A DNA stretch of 64,000 bases from Corynebacterium sp. HMSC29G08 (GTDB lineage: Bacteria; Actinomycetota; Actinomycetes; Mycobacteriales; Mycobacteriaceae): assembly GCF_001806875.1 (NCBI RefSeq), contig NZ_KV786261.1, positions 1 through 64,000 of the forward strand. The letters run 5' to 3'. Below are positions 26,831 to 34,421 of the stretch, piece after piece. Positions within the stretch are counted from its first letter, which is position 1. The number at the start of each line of letters is the position of its first letter. The translations under genes and the position numbers were made by a program. A model generated the notes under the pieces. It was given only the letters and a program-made list of their open reading frames with translations. It was not told the DNA's origin and did not search any database.

Positions 26831-27565
26831 TTAGGGCACCGCCCGGAGGTGGGTTGGTTGTTTCTTTGGGTGTTTTTGTTGCTTTTGGCCGAGCGTGACC
26901 GTGGTGCTGGCCGGGCGAGTGCCTTTACTCTCAGCGCGCACACGCAGGTCAATGCCGTTGATGCGGCCCAGGCCCTCGCCGATGCCGCGAAAGCCTTCGA
27001 TGTGGCCGGTGATGGTGAGTGCCGGCGAGGGCACCGTGGTGTTGACGGTCAGCAGCGCCGCGTTACCTTTACGCAGACGCGCCAGCAAAGGACGCGCACG
27101 CACCGGCGTGAGTTCGAGCTGAGTTCTCGTGCGCAGAACAACCAAGTCCAGCCCCTCTGCAAGTACGCCCGCTACGGCGATGTCTTCAACCCCTGGGTCC
27201 GGCACTGCGATGATGCGTTCTAACCCTTCTGCAGGGATTGCCGCGTATGACAACTCCGGCCACCCAACCACACCAACGTGCCCGCCAGCAGCGGTAACTT
27301 GGTCGATGATCTCCACGATCAGCGCCGGAGTGTCACTACAGTGCGTGACCGCCTGCTTGGGCAACCCGTTGTTAGGCAGGACCTGGGATAATGATCCTTT
27401 GACAGTGAGAGTGCCATGCTTTTCGACGACCGGGCGCACCACCTCCCCACCCAACGCCGCCATCTGGGCACGCAACTGCGCGATTTGTTCAGCCCGACTT
27501 GGGTGTTCTGCTCCCACGACCTCCTCCGGGAGCGCCGCGAGCGATCGAATAGACGTTCCACTCAC
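26831..27565 (-). CDS. imuA: ImuA-like mutasome protein
   Basis: About 244 residues with a decayed RecA-like fold, including GGHVGVVGWPELSYAAIPAEGLERIIAVPDPG in two stretches. ImuA' is required with ImuB and DnaE2 for induced mutagenesis in mycobacteria. The GTG at 27565 (V-SGTSIRSLAALPEE) is the likely start; the ATG at 27601 is possible. A TCGAACA near 27612 is only half of a LexA box. Confidence 0.8.
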   Translation of the reverse strand: MSGTSIRSLAALPEEVVGAEHPSRAEQIAQLRAQMAALGGEVVRPVVEKHGTLTVKGSLSQVLPNNGLPKQAVTHCSDTPALIVEIIDQVTAAGGHVGVVGWPELSYAAIPAEGLERIIAVPDPGVEDIAVAGVLAEGLDLVVLRTRTQLELTPVRARPLLARLRKGNAALLTVNTTVPSPALTITGHIEGFRGIGEGLGRINGIDLRVRAESKGTRPASTTVTLGQKQQKHPKKQPTHLRAVP

Positions 27566-27690
27566 AGCGTTTAGTATGCACTCCACCCAAAACACAGGCA
27601 AGCGCCAAGGTCGAACAGGCTTTCTATGCGGGGGCCGCTTCCCGTCGGCTCAAAGCACTAGCGGAGGAGTCGCACGGTAACGTCTCTGAC

Positions 27691-28107
27691 GTGATCCCCA
27701 TCAGTGCTGCCGAGGCCCTTAACCGAAAAACGCCGATCCCCACGCCGATCATCGTGCACGTGATTGGCTCACTTGGAGTTGCTGGGTCGGTAGCAGCCCT
27801 AGTTTCACAGCTGGCCGTTGGCACTAAGGTGATGCTCGCGCTGGCGTGCGTCATCGCGGCAGTCGCAGTCACGCTTGCACACCCCTACCGCAAGCAAATG
27901 CGGGCGTATGGGGAACAAAAGAACGTATATACGGGACCACAGATAAGCATGATGCTTCCGCTTATGGCTTGGTGGCTGCTCCTCATGTTGGCGCCACTCG
28001 CAGCGTGGCCCCTATGGGGCGTGGCAGTGACGTTTGTCGTATTGTTCGGCGCCGCGTGGGTACTGTACCCGCACGTGGATGGGTCGCGCCGACTGGCCTA
28101 CGCCTAA
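27691..28107 (+). CDS. hypothetical membrane protein
   Basis: A 138-residue protein with four hydrophobic stretches in two pairs (IIVHVIGSLGVAGSVAALV, VMLALACVIAAVAVTLA, then MLPLMAWWLLLMLAPLAAW and WGVAVTFVVLFGAAW). No family is recognised. The first available start is GTG 27691. However, about 29 codons upstream in the same frame (reading VEQAFYAGAASRRLKALAEE) look coding yet contain no start codon, so the gene may be 5'-truncated or use an odd start. It is divergent from imuA. Confidence 0.6.
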   Translation: MIPISAAEALNRKTPIPTPIIVHVIGSLGVAGSVAALVSQLAVGTKVMLALACVIAAVAVTLAHPYRKQMRAYGEQKNVYTGPQISMMLPLMAWWLLLMLAPLAAWPLWGVAVTFVVLFGAAWVLYPHVDGSRRLAYA

Positions 28108-28127
28108 AGCGCGAGTACTCGAAACAA

Positions 28128-28238
28128 TCTACTCGAAACCGTTTCGAGTAGATTGCTATCCGCAGGTCAGAGTAGGAAAATTCGTTTCGAGCACGTTTCA
28201 AGTACGTTTCAAGTAGCTCGAAATGCACTCAGAATTAC
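28128..28238 (+). repeat. direct repeat downstream of AlbA_2 cassette 2
   Basis: This 111-base segment matches 29641-29740 in the same orientation at about 90 percent identity, apart from one ~9-base unit present only here. It opens with a perfect 12-base inverted repeat (TCTACTCGAAAC-C-GTTTCGAGTAGA). It closes with a run of TTTCGAG/TTTCAAG half sites and a GCTCGAAA. An extra GTACTCGAAAC lies just before it at 28114. The repeat ends at the base before the AlbA_2 stop codon. Confidence 0.9.
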
Positions 28239-29630
28239 TTAACGCAATATCCCCTCGACATACCAAACAGCGCGCGGATCACGCGGACCGTTTCCGCGCC
28301 ACTGCACCAACCGTGCGTCGCGCATTGCCTGCAGCGCCCGGCGCACGGGCGGAGCGGAAAGCTCCAACACTTCAGCAATCTCACCTGTAGACATCGGCCG
28401 CCCATTTGTTTCAAGCACCGTCAGCACTTCCTCGGCGTAGCGAGGCAAGCTTTGCAAGACCTGGGGAGCTAAACGCTGAATCGCATTCAGCGTAAGCACG
28501 ACACTGCCACTTGTTTGGTTATACACCGGATCAGCAAATCCCACCCTGCGCATGCTGGCGAACATACGCCGGATGCCCTCCCCCAGCCCCTGACCGAGAC
28601 GAAGCTCCCTGGCTACACGGGCGATCATTGGGTTACGAACAAAGCAAGCTAACGATTCCGGCGTCCGCGGGTTAACCCACCCAAGAAACCGCCCAGGACT
28701 CGAAATCTCAATACGCCCCGGGTAGATTTCAAAGCGAATATGATCCCCGACCATGCTGTACGAGCGGTGCACTACTGCGTTGACTAACCCCTCAAGCCAG
28801 ACGTCATGGGGAATCAGGTTCTCGTCCTCAAACAAGCCCGAGCCCGTCAACCTACGAACACTAGGCAGCATTGCGCCGATCACTTCTTGGGCGGCCTGGA
28901 TTTGTTTCGGTATTGGTCCATCAAAACGCTGATCATCCATCAGCTGCTGCATCTGGCCAGGCAGTCGCTGATCCTCACCAAAGCGAAGCACCCGAATATG
29001 GGCGTTAGGGAAAAACTCTTGCGGGTTTTTAGCAAACAGCAAGATAGCGGCCGTACGCGGATTGCCTTCGCGGTCAATCAAATTCCGGGCCTTCAGAGCA
29101 TCTTCCGTAGAGGATGACCCAATCGCCTCGGCATAATCCCCGACCAGCTCCAGATCCAGGTCACTGCGGTCTACCCTCGGCGGAACCGTCGCGTCGTACT
29201 GCTGCTCGCCCTTGGTGTAGCGAAGCTCAAGAATATCGTCTGCCTTCAGCTGACGAGATTCATCGCCAACCCGCAGATAGCACTCGCCGGATTTCAAGTA
29301 ATGCACACGCTCACTTGGCAGTACATGGAAGAGATACACCTGCGCACCCTCCCCCACCTCGCAAACTTTTATCTGCACTCGGACTGTTGGATCTGTATGG
29401 TCCAACGCCGTCTGCCGCAGAGCATTGTCCTGCGTGGCACTTGGACGCCCATCAAACTCGCGGTCCGTAATACCAACGGCAATAATGCCGCCTTCAGCAT
29501 TCGCCATCCCCACAATGGTTTTGGCCAAATCCTTCGGCTTAATGCGGAAGGATTTGCGCTCAAACCACTGATCCTCTGGGACCTGCAGAAGCTGGCGGGG
29601 ATCCTCAGAAAAGTTGCGCTGCACACTCAC
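28239..29630 (-). CDS. Schlafen AlbA_2 DNA-binding domain / ATP-binding protein (cassette 2)
   Basis: A 463-residue protein with an N-terminal AlbA_2 domain (WFERKSFRIK near residue 22, MANAEGGIIAVGI near 41-53). A HATPase-like block (WLEGLVNAVVHRSY near 277-290) follows, and a C-terminal winged helix (about 400-455, MSTGEIAEVLELSAPPVRRAL). It shares architecture, but little obvious sequence, with the protein at 3417-4895. The start is a GTG at 29630 with a poor ribosome-binding site; the upstream repeat begins 10 bases away. It is probably an autoregulator or a defence protein; no function is proven. Confidence 0.85.
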   Translation of the reverse strand: MSVQRNFSEDPRQLLQVPEDQWFERKSFRIKPKDLAKTIVGMANAEGGIIAVGITDREFDGRPSATQDNALRQTALDHTDPTVRVQIKVCEVGEGAQVYLFHVLPSERVHYLKSGECYLRVGDESRQLKADDILELRYTKGEQQYDATVPPRVDRSDLDLELVGDYAEAIGSSSTEDALKARNLIDREGNPRTAAILLFAKNPQEFFPNAHIRVLRFGEDQRLPGQMQQLMDDQRFDGPIPKQIQAAQEVIGAMLPSVRRLTGSGLFEDENLIPHDVWLEGLVNAVVHRSYSMVGDHIRFEIYPGRIEISSPGRFLGWVNPRTPESLACFVRNPMIARVARELRLGQGLGEGIRRMFASMRRVGFADPVYNQTSGSVVLTLNAIQRLAPQVLQSLPRYAEEVLTVLETNGRPMSTGEIAEVLELSAPPVRRALQAMRDARLVQWRGNGPRDPRAVWYVEGILR

Positions 29631-29640
29631 AGCTCAACAT

Positions 29641-29740
29641 TCTACTCGAAACCGTTTCGAGTAGAATGTTATTCCCAGGTCAGACTAGGAAAATTCGTTT
29701 CGAGCACGTTTCGAGTAGCTCGAAACGCACCCAGAATCAC
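29641..29740 (+). repeat. direct repeat upstream of AlbA_2 cassette 2
   Basis: This copy of the repeat at 28128-28238 lies directly upstream of the minus-strand AlbA_2 gene. The 25-base palindrome (12-base arms around one C) is perfectly kept at 29641-29665. A second inverted pair (TTTCGAG-tag-CTCGAAA) lies at its right end. The palindrome is only 10 bases from the start codon, so a dimeric protein bound here would repress the gene. Confidence 0.9.
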
Positions 29741-29754
29741 GCACCCCCAACCGC

Positions 29755-30966
29755 CTAGCGGAAGCGCTTCGGCACGTCCGGCGCACCGAGGGTGAGCATC
29801 AGGCGGTTTGCCCAGTTGAAGAAGGCGGAGGCGTTGATGACGTCGATAATCGACACGTCATCGAGACCAGCCGCGCGCAGTGCCTCCACCTCGGCCTTGC
29901 CAAACGCGAAGGGGGTGCAGGTAAGCGCCACAGCTGCATCCCGGATCGCGTTCCACAGTGGGAAGCCCAGGTCGGTTTCGACGCCTTCGGCAAGGAGACG
30001 ATCAATAATCTTGGCGTCGCCGCCCTCGTCCTTTGCACGCGCCTGGTGGACGGAGGCACAGTACTCGCACCCGTTCAGCCGCGACACCACCGTCGCAGCC
30101 AGCTCACGCTCCGCGCGCGCAAGGCCGCCTTCCGTGTTGTAGAAAATGTCCAGGTCCGTCAGGGTGCGCGCCTTCAGCGCCGCCGGGTCATGCGCCAGAA
30201 GACGGAAGTACTCCATATCAATACGCTCAGGTTTGATCAGCGCATCAATGTGCTCCTCGGTGAACTCATCCTTCGGCAGCGGTGCAACCCATGGCTTCCA
30301 TCCCAGCGAGTGGTTGACAAAGCCTGCCGGTGCCACAACCTCGGGCTGCAGGGTTGCTGGCGTTGGCGCCCAGCCCGGATCCGCAACACCAGCAGCGCGC
30401 GCGGGTGCTTCTACCGAAGCCCCCGAAACCCCAGCGGCACCAGAAGCGCCTGCGAGCACCCGCACGCCGTGCGCCACGCGCAGCTGAAACGCCACAAACG
30501 AGATCAGCTGGGACAACGATACGATGCCGGTTTCGGTGTAGCCAGCCTCCTGCAGGTGACCGATCGCCGCAGGTGAGGCATCCTTCGGGTGGAAGGTAAG
30601 CAGGTGTGCGAAGTCGAAAGCAGCGGCAAGTTTCGCATCCAGCCCCTCAACATCACCAAACAAGACGAAATCCCCGCCCGCATACGGACCTGTGGAACGG
30701 CCCGCTTTCACGGCGGCGGCGACAACCTCAACCAACGCCTCGTCCTCATCACTGAGCAGGTCGGCGTAGAAGTCGAAGGCGCGCGCGTCGCCAGAAATTC
30801 CCGCGATAAAGGCGGCGGTGGCGTAGCGATGGTTGGCGGGGACGTCGATAAGCAAACTGCTCTCAAACAGTGCCTCAAAACTGCGCTCAGCATTCGCCAC
30901 CGCGTCCGGACGAGCCGAACGCTCAGGCAGCGTAACCCCAGCTAGAACATCAATAATGTTAGACAA
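29755..30966 (-). CDS. fused CMD domain and alkylhydroperoxidase (AhpD-like) protein
   Basis: This 403-residue protein joins two carboxymuconolactone-decarboxylase-fold domains usually made as separate Avi_7170- and Avi_7169-type proteins. The N-terminal domain spans about 1-165; a Gly/Ala/Pro linker covers about 170-215. The C-terminal AhpD domain carries LNGCEYCASVHQ, with the redox CxxC and His. It overlaps the end of the ABC ATPase gene and is the last gene of the transporter operon. In other bacteria these domains travel with a KPN_01854-type binding protein and a luciferase-like monooxygenase; no such monooxygenase is seen here. Confidence 0.85.
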   Translation of the reverse strand: MSNIIDVLAGVTLPERSARPDAVANAERSFEALFESSLLIDVPANHRYATAAFIAGISGDARAFDFYADLLSDEDEALVEVVAAAVKAGRSTGPYAGGDFVLFGDVEGLDAKLAAAFDFAHLLTFHPKDASPAAIGHLQEAGYTETGIVSLSQLISFVAFQLRVAHGVRVLAGASGAAGVSGASVEAPARAAGVADPGWAPTPATLQPEVVAPAGFVNHSLGWKPWVAPLPKDEFTEEHIDALIKPERIDMEYFRLLAHDPAALKARTLTDLDIFYNTEGGLARAERELAATVVSRLNGCEYCASVHQARAKDEGGDAKIIDRLLAEGVETDLGFPLWNAIRDAAVALTCTPFAFGKAEVEALRAAGLDDVSIIDVINASAFFNWANRLMLTLGAPDVPKRFR

Positions 30967-32575
30967 CGAACTCTCCTAACTGTCGGGCGCGGAACACGCT
31001 ACCCGGAATAGCGTCAATCAACTCACGCGTGACCTCATGCCGCGGGTGTGTAAACACCGTATCGGTCGCACCGGTCTCCACCTGGCGGCCGCGGTGGAAC
31101 ACACTCACCGTATCCGAAATCTGACGCACCACCGCCAGGTCATGTGAGATAAACACATACGTCAAGCCCAGCTCACGCTGCAGCTGCTCCAACAACTCCA
31201 GAATCTGCGCCTGCACCGTCACATCAAGCGCAGACACAGCTTCATCCAGCACCACAAGCTCCGGCTGCACAATCAAAGCGCGCGCAATAGCCACACGCTG
31301 GCGCTGGCCACCGGAAAGCTGCGCCGGCATACGCTGGGCAAACACCGCCGGGTCAAGCGCAACGCGATTCAGGTACTCGTCTGCAAGCTTTACACTCTTC
31401 GACTTGCTCACCCTATGCAGGTTGCGCACCGGCTCCGCAACAATGTCACGAATCCGCATCTTCGGATCCAAAGACGCGTACGGGTTTTGGTACACCATCT
31501 GCACGCGTGCACGCATCGCGCGCTTCTCACGCGACGTCAGCTGGGTCAGGTCCGTACCGTCCAAAGTGACAGTGCCGGCCGTGGGCTGATTAAACATGGC
31601 AATCGCACGCCCCGTGGTGGTCTTGCCGGAACCGGAACCGCCAACCAGCGCGTGGGTAGAGCCGCGCTTGACCTCAAAGGAAATGTTCTCAATCGCGGTG
31701 AAATCGCCGAACTGCTTGCTCAAACCCTCAACGCTCAAAAGCGTCTCCGTACTTGGCGACGTGCGATGGTAGGCGTCCGCCACTGCGAGCGACGGCGCAT
31801 TATCCAACAGCCGCCTGGAGTACTCCTGCGTTGGGTTCGCCAACACCTCGCCCGCGGGCCCGCGCTCAACCACGTGGCCGCGCTGCATAATCACCACGTC
31901 ATCCGCGCGATCACCCGCAACAGCCAAATCGTGGGTGATCAAGACAATGCCCAGGCCCAGCTCCGCGCGCATCTCATCCAACAAATCCAGGATGGTTTTC
32001 TGCACGGTCACATCGAGTGCAGACGTCGGTTCATCCGCAATGATCACCTGCGGCTCAAGCGCAACCGCCGCGGCGATCAGCACGCGCTGCTTCATGCCAC
32101 CAGAAAGCTCATGCGGGTACTGTGCGTACCTGCGCTCCGGGTCATCAATCCCCACACGCCGAAGCAACGCAAGCGTGCGCTCCTTGCGGCTCGCCGCGTC
32201 CCCGATCCCATGGATTGCCATCCCGTCCTCAACCGAGGCACCGATGGTTTTCAGCGGGTTCAGCGAGTTGTTCGGATCCTGCGGCACCAGGCCGATGTGC
32301 ACGCCGCGCAACTGACGCCACTGTGCGTTGGTGGCGCCGGTAATGTCCTCACCTTTAAAAAGAACTGTGCCGCTGTGGATGTGCGCACTGGGGTCCAATA
32401 ACCCAATCGACGCCATGGCAGACGTTGTCTTACCGGAGCCGGACTCACCCACAATCGCGGTGATCTTGCCGGCCTCCACAGCAAAAGACACGTCCTGCAC
32501 CACCGGGTCTTTGCCGCCGTAGGACACGGTCAAGCCCTCGACGGACAACAGTGGTTCGTGTACTGGGGTGCTCAT
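30959..32575 (-). CDS. peptide-type ABC transporter, fused dual ATP-binding protein
   Basis: A 538-residue fusion of two ABC domains of the DppD and DppF type. The first has Walker A GESGSGKTT, signature LSGGMKQR and Walker B VIIADEPTSALD. The second has GGSGSGKTT, LSGGQRQR and LVVLDEAVSALD. It energises import with the two permeases upstream; each gene junction overlaps by a few bases (TAATG or ATGA). The substrate is not fixed by sequence; the operon's McbR-type promoter box points to a sulfur compound. Confidence 0.93.
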   Translation of the reverse strand: MSTPVHEPLLSVEGLTVSYGGKDPVVQDVSFAVEAGKITAIVGESGSGKTTSAMASIGLLDPSAHIHSGTVLFKGEDITGATNAQWRQLRGVHIGLVPQDPNNSLNPLKTIGASVEDGMAIHGIGDAASRKERTLALLRRVGIDDPERRYAQYPHELSGGMKQRVLIAAAVALEPQVIIADEPTSALDVTVQKTILDLLDEMRAELGLGIVLITHDLAVAGDRADDVVIMQRGHVVERGPAGEVLANPTQEYSRRLLDNAPSLAVADAYHRTSPSTETLLSVEGLSKQFGDFTAIENISFEVKRGSTHALVGGSGSGKTTTGRAIAMFNQPTAGTVTLDGTDLTQLTSREKRAMRARVQMVYQNPYASLDPKMRIRDIVAEPVRNLHRVSKSKSVKLADEYLNRVALDPAVFAQRMPAQLSGGQRQRVAIARALIVQPELVVLDEAVSALDVTVQAQILELLEQLQRELGLTYVFISHDLAVVRQISDTVSVFHRGRQVETGATDTVFTHPRHEVTRELIDAIPGSVFRARQLGEFVV

Positions 32576-33462
32576 TACTTCTCCCCTTCCGATCGGATCG
32601 CCTCAGACAGGCGGTTAGCGGACATCACCGTGGCCACAATGGCCAGGCCAGGCAGCAGAATCAGCCACCAGGCGGTGGCCATGAAGTCGCGTCCCTCTGC
32701 AATCAACAGGCCCCACTCCGGCACCGGCGGCGGTGCGCCGTACCCCAAGAACCCGAGGATGGACAACTGCAGGATCGCACTACCAAATTGCAGCGCCGCC
32801 AGTGCCAACACCGGGGTCAGTGAGTTCGGCAGCACGTGGCGCACCAGCACCTGGGTCTGCGTTGCACCGGAGCCGTAGGCGGCCTCCACAAACTCAGCGT
32901 TTGCAATCTGGATGACCTGGGAGCGAGCCAACCGCGCAAACGTAGCCACAGACGTCATACCCACCGCAAACGCAGCCTGCAGAGAGCCGAAGCCGGTCAC
33001 GATGATGATGGACAAAGAAAGCAGGATGCCGGGGATGGCTAAAAGCACATCGACAAAGCGCATCAGCGCAGTTTCCACCCAGCCGCGCTGCGTGCCGGCG
33101 ATCAGGCCGATCAGGGTACCCAACACCAGACCAACAGCCACGGCAATCAGGGCGCCGAGCAGCGACTGGCGCGCACCAAACACCACGCGGGAGAACAGGT
33201 CGCGCCCCACCGCGTCAGTGCCAAAGAAATGCTGCGAACTCGGCGCAAGCAGCGCCACATCCGTGCCTTTGTACGGATCATGCGTAGCAAACACACCCGG
33301 GACCAGGGCCCACAAAAATGCGACGACCAGCACCACAATCGCGATAATGGTCCCCGGCGCGCTCCAGCGCTTGGGGGTGCTGCGCTTGAGACCACGCCTA
33401 GGGTCTCGCTTGGGGGAGCGTTTGTTGGGGTTTACGTGGGCGTCGATAAGCGAAATGCTCAT
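32575..33462 (-). CDS. peptide-type ABC transporter permease (DppC-like)
   Basis: A 295-residue permease with a basic N-terminus, a first helix near 35-55, an ATHDPYKGTDVALLAPSSQHFFGTDAVGRDLFSR-type periplasmic block (typical of DppC, quoted in part), and the EAA-like loop VEAAYGSGATQTQVLVRHVLPN. It overlaps the dual ATPase gene (TAATG) and the DppB gene (ATGA). Confidence 0.92.
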   Translation of the reverse strand: MSISLIDAHVNPNKRSPKRDPRRGLKRSTPKRWSAPGTIIAIVVLVVAFLWALVPGVFATHDPYKGTDVALLAPSSQHFFGTDAVGRDLFSRVVFGARQSLLGALIAVAVGLVLGTLIGLIAGTQRGWVETALMRFVDVLLAIPGILLSLSIIIVTGFGSLQAAFAVGMTSVATFARLARSQVIQIANAEFVEAAYGSGATQTQVLVRHVLPNSLTPVLALAALQFGSAILQLSILGFLGYGAPPPVPEWGLLIAEGRDFMATAWWLILLPGLAIVATVMSANRLSEAIRSEGEK

Positions 33463-34421
33463 TTCGCACCCTCCTTAGTGGGAGTTTTCGAAGTGGTGTC
33501 GCGCAGCCGGACATCCAAAACTGGGTACAGCAGGTCAACAACCAAATTGATAATCACGTAGGCGGCGGCAGCAATCAGCACCACGCCAAGCAGCACCGGC
33601 ATGTCACGGGAGGACACAGCGTTGACCGTGAGCTGGCCAAGGCCCGCGCGGCCAAACACCGTCTCCGTGACCACGGCGCCACCGACAAGCTCGCCGAACA
33701 ACAGGCCAGCCATAGTGATCGCCGGCAGCAGCGCGTTGCGCAACACATCGCGCCAGAAAATCCGTGACTCACTGGCACCACGCGCCCGCAGCACCTGTAC
33801 GAAGGGCTTCGCCTGGACCTCATCAATCGAGCGGATCAGCACCTGAATCAACGGTGCCGCCATGGGCACAACCAACGTCAAGGTGGGCAGAATCAAGCCC
33901 TCGAACGCGGTCGGATTAACCACGTTGACCCAGCCAAGCTGGAAAGAAAACACCTGCAGCAGCACAATCGCAATGAAAAAGCCCGGAAGCGAAACCATAA
34001 ACGACGGCAACGCGCGGAAACCCCGGCGAATAACGCCTCCACCCGGCAGGGTTGCCACCCACGCCACAGCAAGCGCAACCACAATAGCCAAACCAACCGA
34101 AGACACTGCCAACACAAACGTGTGCGGCGTGGCTGTCGCAATCAAGCTGGACACCGGGGTGCCGGTTGCCACCGAGTAACCCAGGTTGCCGGTAAACAAC
34201 CCGCCAAGCGTGGCAAAGTACTGCTCAATCAGCGGCTTATCCACACCCATCTGCTCACGAATCTGCGCGATCTCCGTGTTGGACAACCCCAGTGCCGGAT
34301 CCGCGTAGCGTGCCGCCACACCATCCGACGGCAACGCCGACAGCAGGAAAAACGCCAGCGTGTACGCCAGCAGCAACACAATCAGCGCCTGGCCTAAGCG
34401 CTTCGCAATGTAGCGGCCCAT
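33459..34421 (-). CDS. peptide-type ABC transporter permease (DppB-like)
   Basis: A 320-residue permease beginning MGRYIAKRLGQALIVLLLAY, typical of DppB, with six helices and the cytoplasmic loop VLRARGASESRIFWRDVLRN. It forms the channel with the DppC-like subunit. Its ATG overlaps the stop of the binding-protein gene. Confidence 0.92.
   Translation of the reverse strand: MGRYIAKRLGQALIVLLLAYTLAFFLLSALPSDGVAARYADPALGLSNTEIAQIREQMGVDKPLIEQYFATLGGLFTGNLGYSVATGTPVSSLIATATPHTFVLAVSSVGLAIVVALAVAWVATLPGGGVIRRGFRALPSFMVSLPGFFIAIVLLQVFSFQLGWVNVVNPTAFEGLILPTLTLVVPMAAPLIQVLIRSIDEVQAKPFVQVLRARGASESRIFWRDVLRNALLPAITMAGLLFGELVGGAVVTETVFGRAGLGQLTVNAVSSRDMPVLLGVVLIAAAAYVIINLVVDLLYPVLDVRLRDTTSKTPTKEGAK

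Noticed and set aside
27608-27625. LexA box upstream of imuA
   Set aside because: Only the left half (TCGAACA) fits; the right half is absent.
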